Of a stretch of 9,873 bases of DNA, positions 6,862-9,873 are shown one piece after another. Positions within the stretch are counted from its first letter, which is position 1, and each line of letters starts with the position of its first letter. Below the pieces are notes generated by a model. It was given only the letters and a program-made list of their open reading frames with translations. It had not been told where the DNA came from and made no database searches. The stretch comes from an uncultured Lachnospiraceae bacterium (GTDB lineage Bacteria > Bacillota > Clostridia > Lachnospirales > Lachnospiraceae). Location: the NCBI GenBank assembly GCA_947174985.1, contig CAMWLB010000095.1, positions 1-9,873 of the forward strand, read 5' to 3'. Both the position numbers and the translations under genes were made by a program.

Positions 6862-6963
6862 TTACATACCAAGCAGCATAGGAATCACCATAGCCAGAAT
6901 CAGGAACAGGACTATCACGCCCGCAATGGTTCTCTGTGTTTTTCTGCTGTGAAAGTTAATCAT
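6862..6963 (-). CDS. 33-residue single-pass membrane peptide
   Basis: A short reading frame encodes a basic N-terminus (MINFHSRKTQR) followed by a hydrophobic helix of about 20 residues (TIAGVIVLFLILAMVIPMLLGM), the standard pattern of a small inner-membrane protein with its N-terminus in the cytoplasm. AAAGG lies 10 nt before the ATG, and a strong promoter begins just upstream (7006-7034). It would be the first gene of the minus-strand cluster, 70 nt ahead of the VanW gene, with no terminator visible between them. The frame stays open further upstream to 7149, but that part runs through the promoter and antisense to the divergent gene, so the short form is preferred. I do not recognise a named family. 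It could be a small membrane protein that helps an envelope protein, or a leader peptide. Confidence 0.65.
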   Translation of the reverse strand: MINFHSRKTQRTIAGVIVLFLILAMVIPMLLGM

Positions 6964-7005
6964 GACAACCACACCTTTCTTTTTACAAAAACCCGTTTGA
7001 AAGGA

Positions 7006-7034
7006 ATTATATATGATAGGAATGTTTTTGTCCA
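7006..7034 (-). promoter_or_regulatory. Sigma-A-type promoter for the small peptide/VanW cluster
   Basis: On the minus strand TGGACA (7029-7034, 5 of 6 matches to TTGACA) is separated by exactly 17 bp from a perfect TATAAT (7006-7011). The predicted start point is near 6998, giving a leader of about 35 nt before the small peptide. The promoter lies over the ribosome site, start codon and first seven codons of the divergent plus-strand gene (7013). RNA polymerase bound here would therefore compete with transcription and elongation in the other direction. A possible plus-strand promoter, ATGACA (6962-6967) and TACAAA (6984-6989) at 16 bp, is much weaker and is not listed separately. Confidence 0.65.
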
Positions 7035-7645
7035 GCCTAATTGTCTTTTGTATCGTAATTGCTCTTACAAACCGCAGGCATAAAAGAATGATTGAAAAAC
7101 AAGAAAAGGAATTCTGGGACCGGGAAGCGCGCGCCAACAGCACACGCAAAAAATCCCTGGCAAACCTCGCCTATATTTCCATCCCCGGTTATCTGATTCC
7201 GGAGAATTTTATGCCACAGGATGCGGAGGTTTCAGAGCTGTTTGAAACCTTAAGGTATCTTTCCAATCAGAAAATCGTCAATCTGACCGGCTACACCAAC
7301 ACTGATTTAAAGCTGGAGTACGGCACCGCCAACATAATCTGCCTTTCCGAGTATGACCAGAATTATACGCTTCTTGCACGCTCACTGCAACGGCTGGCTG
7401 AAATTTTATACAAAAACGCACGCATAAAAGAAGCGCGCGCCATACTCGAATTTGCCGTTTCCACCGACACGGATGTAAGCCACAGTTATTATCTTCTGGC
7501 GGACATCTACGACATAGAAGGCGAATCCGACAAAAAGGCGGCGCTCATCGAAAAAGCAGACTCCCTCCGCTCCACCATGAAAAATGTCATCGTCCGTACT
7601 TTGCAAGAATCCGGTCCGTATAGCGGCTGGCTTCACTCCGAGTAA
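7013..7645 (+). CDS. Single-pass membrane protein with TPR-like helical repeats, function unknown
   Basis: This 210-aa protein begins with a hydrophobic membrane segment (about 4-19, MFLSSLIVFCIVIALT) followed by a strongly basic stretch (RRHKR), so the remainder should be cytoplasmic. Residues 26-50 are charged and helical. The region 55-112 has no motif I recognise. Residues about 118-187 form two tetratricopeptide-like helix pairs (NYTLLARSLQRLAEILYKNARIKEARAILEFAVS, then SHSYYLLADIYDIEGESDKKAALIEKA), a fold usually used for protein contacts. AAAGGA sits 7 nt before the ATG, which supports this start. The gene is divergent from the small peptide gene with under 50 nt between start codons. 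Its last 59 nt overlap the end of the exonuclease gene on the other strand. No terminator follows. I infer a scaffolding or adaptor role only from the TPR fold. Confidence 0.85.
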   Translation: MIGMFLSSLIVFCIVIALTNRRHKRMIEKQEKEFWDREARANSTRKKSLANLAYISIPGYLIPENFMPQDAEVSELFETLRYLSNQKIVNLTGYTNTDLKLEYGTANIICLSEYDQNYTLLARSLQRLAEILYKNARIKEARAILEFAVSTDTDVSHSYYLLADIYDIEGESDKKAALIEKADSLRSTMKNVIVRTLQESGPYSGWLHSE

Positions 7646-8306
7646 GCTTTTCAAGTTCATATTCTACTACTATTTTATGCTTTGCAATCAGCTTATATAA
7701 CCGTTCCTTCTGCGCGGGTGTGGCGGGCGTCTCCCGCTTTGCCTGATATTGCAGCGCCACAGGCGCAAAGACTGCTGCGCCTTCCCCTCCGCTGAAAGAC
7801 TCCCACAATCTGTCATAGAGCAGGCAGGTAGCTTCCGCGTCCGCCAGCGCCCTGTGCGCCTTATGCGGAATCGCATAATGTCCGCACAAAAAATCAAGGC
7901 TTCTGCTCTCCAGCTCGGGCAAAAACCGTCTCGCAATCTTCAGTGTATCGATTCCCTGTCTCTCAAATTTCATGCGGTTGTTGACTGCTGCCTTTTTGAT
8001 AAAAGAATAATCGAAAAGCACACTGTGCCCCAAAAGCACATCTTCCCGCAGAAACGCCATCAAATCCGGCAGCACATCGGCAATCTCCGGCGCGTCTTTC
8101 AGCGCATTATCCGTAATGCCGGTCAGCTCCGTAATCTTTTGCGGCAAAAGGCAGGCCGGATTTACAAATGTCTCAAACGCCTCTGTCCGTACACCGTTTT
8201 CCACCCTGACCGCGCCGATTTCTATGATTTTATCCGTCTTCGGATTCAGTCCCGTAGTCTCCAAATCCACACACACATAGCTTTCCTGTTTCTTCTGGTT
8301 CATCAT
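7587..8306 (-). CDS. DEDDh-family 3'-5' exonuclease (DnaQ/PolC epsilon type) with extra C-terminal segment
   Basis: This 239-aa cytoplasmic protein removes nucleotides from DNA or RNA 3' ends using two metal ions. The exonuclease fold (10-168) has all five catalytic residues: D14 and E16 (VDLETTG), D99 (LLGHSVLFDYSF), H151 and D156 (AHRALADAEAT). After a linker (170-193) comes a segment of about 45 aa (195-239), TPAQKERLYKLI...LEKLTRSEASRYTDRIL. It resembles short TPAQ/LTxSEAS modules I associate with clostridial nucleic-acid proteins, probably a binding or docking element. AAGGA lies 6 nt before the ATG, which overlaps the radical SAM stop by 4 nt (ATGA, 8303-8306). It is a stand-alone exonuclease, since no polymerase domain is attached. 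The 3' end overlaps the TPR protein gene. Its substrate (proofreading, repair or RNA trimming) is undetermined. Confidence 0.92.
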   Translation of the reverse strand: MMNQKKQESYVCVDLETTGLNPKTDKIIEIGAVRVENGVRTEAFETFVNPACLLPQKITELTGITDNALKDAPEIADVLPDLMAFLREDVLLGHSVLFDYSFIKKAAVNNRMKFERQGIDTLKIARRFLPELESRSLDFLCGHYAIPHKAHRALADAEATCLLYDRLWESFSGGEGAAVFAPVALQYQAKRETPATPAQKERLYKLIAKHKIVVEYELEKLTRSEASRYTDRILAKYGR

Positions 8307-9873
8307 ACAGTTTCCTTTTCTGTCACAACTGTCATAAATTCGTTTCGCAGAATTACCGTAACCGCCGCCTCATGTGTCAGCGGACTACGTTTTTGGTAGT
8401 CAAAGAGAATATAACTTGCTTCCCCCTGCTTTGGCTCGTCCTCCCAGACGGAATAATGAAACTGCTCCAGATGCGTCATACGTTCAAGCTGTCGGCTGTC
8501 ATAAGCCCCATAGTCCGGCAAATAGCGTCTTTCCGTTTCTTCCTTTTTATAAAAAGCTGTTATTTCCTTTTTACATGCTTCCTGCCCACCGACAAAATCA
8601 GGACGGCTTTTTGCCTTTTCCCGCAGATAAAAATCAAAAACAAGAAGCTCTCTGTAAAGCGCTTCCTCGCCACTGCCATGCTCCTTTGCAAAAGACAGCA
8701 GTACCTGATAACGGTAGAGACGCGATGGCGTCTCCGTAAAAAATCCTTTCTCCGCATAATAATCCGCAAGCGCCTCGTACATGGCAAACGGACTCCGGAA
8801 GCTTTTTTGCAGAGTGGAAAGTGTACGCGTAAACTGACTGCTGTTATAATATATCTCAACCATCTGCTCTATTTTTTTAAGACGCCTGACCTCCGCATAA
8901 GAAATCCATCTGGTATAGAGCACTTCATAAGGCGGCGCATCCGTGTATGCCAGCCCATAATCCTTCGCCCTTTCATACATGTAAGAGCCCTTCAGTACTT
9001 TCAGGAAACCAAGCTGCAATTGATTCGGCTGCATGGCGTACACCACGTCAAAAGAACGCCCGAAGCTTTCATAATCCTCAAAGGGCAGCCCCGCTATCAA
9101 GTCAAGGTGCTGATGCACCCTGCCGCCCCGACGAATTCGTTCCACCGCCGCCTTTAACTTTTCCATATCCATGACACGCCTGATTTCCGCAAGCGTCTCT
9201 GCATTGGCAGACTGCACGCCGATTTCAAGCTGCACCAGACCCGCGCGCATACTGTTGAGTAACTCTATTTCCTCGTCGCTCAGAATATCTCCCGCGACCT
9301 CAAAATGAAAATTTGTGATACCATTGTCATGTTCTTTGATATACCGCCATATTTCCGCTGCATGTCCATGGTTACAGTTAAAAGTGCTGTCTACAAATTT
9401 TACCTGTTTCACCCGCTTTTCCAGAAAAAACTGCAGCTCTTGTTTTACGACATCAATGTCACGAAAGCGCACTTTTTTGTCAATTGAGGACAAACAGTAA
9501 CTGCAGGAGAAGGGACAGCCCCTCTGCGACTCGTAGTAAATAATTCTGTTTTCAAAATCCGCCGTATCCTCATATAAAAAGGGAATTTCCGTCAGGGAGA
9601 GCAGTTCCCTTTTTGCAGTTGCTCCATCGCGAAGCACAAGCCCTGCAATCCCATGTAAATCCCCTTTTCCCGTCACATAATAGGCAAGTAGCTCGGCAAA
9701 GGTCTCCTCACCCTCCCCCACCATAATGCCCGCAACAGACGGATATTTTTCCAAAATCTGTTCTGCATCAAGAGAAGCCTCCGGTCCTCCCAGCCAAATG
9801 GGAAGTTCCGGAAGCAGCTTGTGAAGCTCTGGTATCAGTTCCAGTATCATCTCCCGATTCCAGATCTGTCTCA
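8303..9873 (-). CDS. B12-binding-type radical SAM protein with DUF4080-like C-terminus (5' end beyond the window)
   Basis: The frame is open to the right edge; codons upstream of the first in-window ATG (9850) continue plausibly as ...RQIWNRE, so the true start lies outside. The visible part begins with the end of a cobalamin-binding Rossmann domain (LPIWLGGPEASLDAE and GIMVGEGEETFAELL). It then has the radical SAM core with the 4Fe-4S cluster motif CPFSCSYC (CxxxCxxC, codons at about 9494-9517) and a later EIGVQSAN motif. The long helical C-terminal region, about 200 aa and rich in aromatic and basic residues, fits the DUF4080 group common in Clostridia. Such enzymes generate a 5'-deoxyadenosyl radical, and B12-type members often methylate unreactive carbons. 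The signature cobalamin motif DxHxxG would be upstream and cannot be checked. Substrate unknown; probably co-transcribed with the exonuclease. Confidence 0.9.
   Translation of the reverse strand, partial: RQIWNREMILELIPELHKLLPELPIWLGGPEASLDAEQILEKYPSVAGIMVGEGEETFAELLAYYVTGKGDLHGIAGLVLRDGATAKRELLSLTEIPFLYEDTADFENRIIYYESQRGCPFSCSYCLSSIDKKVRFRDIDVVKQELQFFLEKRVKQVKFVDSTFNCNHGHAAEIWRYIKEHDNGITNFHFEVAGDILSDEEIELLNSMRAGLVQLEIGVQSANAETLAEIRRVMDMEKLKAAVERIRRGGRVHQHLDLIAGLPFEDYESFGRSFDVVYAMQPNQLQLGFLKVLKGSYMYERAKDYGLAYTDAPPYEVLYTRWISYAEVRRLKKIEQMVEIYYNSSQFTRTLSTLQKSFRSPFAMYEALADYYAEKGFFTETPSRLYRYQVLLSFAKEHGSGEEALYRELLVFDFYLREKAKSRPDFVGGQEACKKEITAFYKKEETERRYLPDYGAYDSRQLERMTHLEQFHYSVWEDEPKQGEASYILFDYQKRSPLTHEAAVTVILRNEFMTVVTEKETV

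Noticed and set aside
7643..7695. TAAGCT/AGCTTA inverted repeat as a terminator after the TPR gene
   Set aside because: Only 6 bp around a 41-nt loop with no T run, and it lies in the exonuclease coding sequence.
7749..8399. Plus-strand open frames antisense to the exonuclease and radical SAM genes (also 8372-9157)
   Set aside because: Both are Arg/Ser/His/Cys-rich shadows of genes with clear catalytic motifs on the other strand.

Overview
The window looks like chromosomal DNA of a low-to-mid GC Firmicute, most likely a Clostridia member of the Lachnospiraceae type. This rests on strong AGGAGG-like ribosome binding sites, short intergenic gaps, ATGA start/stop overlaps, and the mix of protein families: LytTR regulator, VanW/G5 envelope protein, DUF4080-type radical SAM protein and AsnC-like regulator next to an aminotransferase. 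The species cannot be named from sequence alone. I see no rRNA, tRNA, CRISPR array, transposase or phage module.

Layout. (1) 1-886: a plus-strand LytTR response regulator with two small hairpins in its leader and a terminator that also serves the convergent amidase gene. (2) 885-2106: a minus-strand membrane-anchored N-acetylmuramoyl-L-alanine amidase with an unusual Arg-rich repeated cytoplasmic tail. It has its own extended -10 promoter and a 52-nt hairpin at the 5' end of its predicted mRNA. (3) 2143-6963: a tight minus-strand cluster, read in transcription order as a 33-aa membrane peptide, VanW/G5 protein, AIR-synthase-like protein, AsnC/Lrp regulator, PLP aminotransferase and trmL. From VanW onward the gaps are +17, +13, -4 and +9 nt, so these five are probably one transcript. 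A good sigma-A promoter (7006-7034) lies just ahead of the small peptide. (4) 7013-7645: a plus-strand single-pass membrane protein with TPR-like helices. It diverges from the cluster with almost no space between, and its tail overlaps the next gene. (5) 7587-9873: a minus-strand pair, a B12-type radical SAM protein (cut by the window edge) and a DEDDh 3'-5' exonuclease with an extra C-terminal segment, joined by an ATGA overlap.

Working together. The central cluster mixes one exported envelope protein with cytosolic genes: an amino-acid-type aminotransferase, a probable amino-acid-sensing regulator, an ATP-dependent AIRS-fold enzyme and a tRNA wobble methylase. The AIRS/AsnC/aminotransferase trio is the most plausible functional unit. 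Its substrate cannot be read from the sequence. The window is mostly ordinary core-genome content. The points most worth a second look are the amidase tail and leader, the AIRS-like enzyme lacking the HypE tail, the compact divergent promoter region, and the antiparallel gene overlap.
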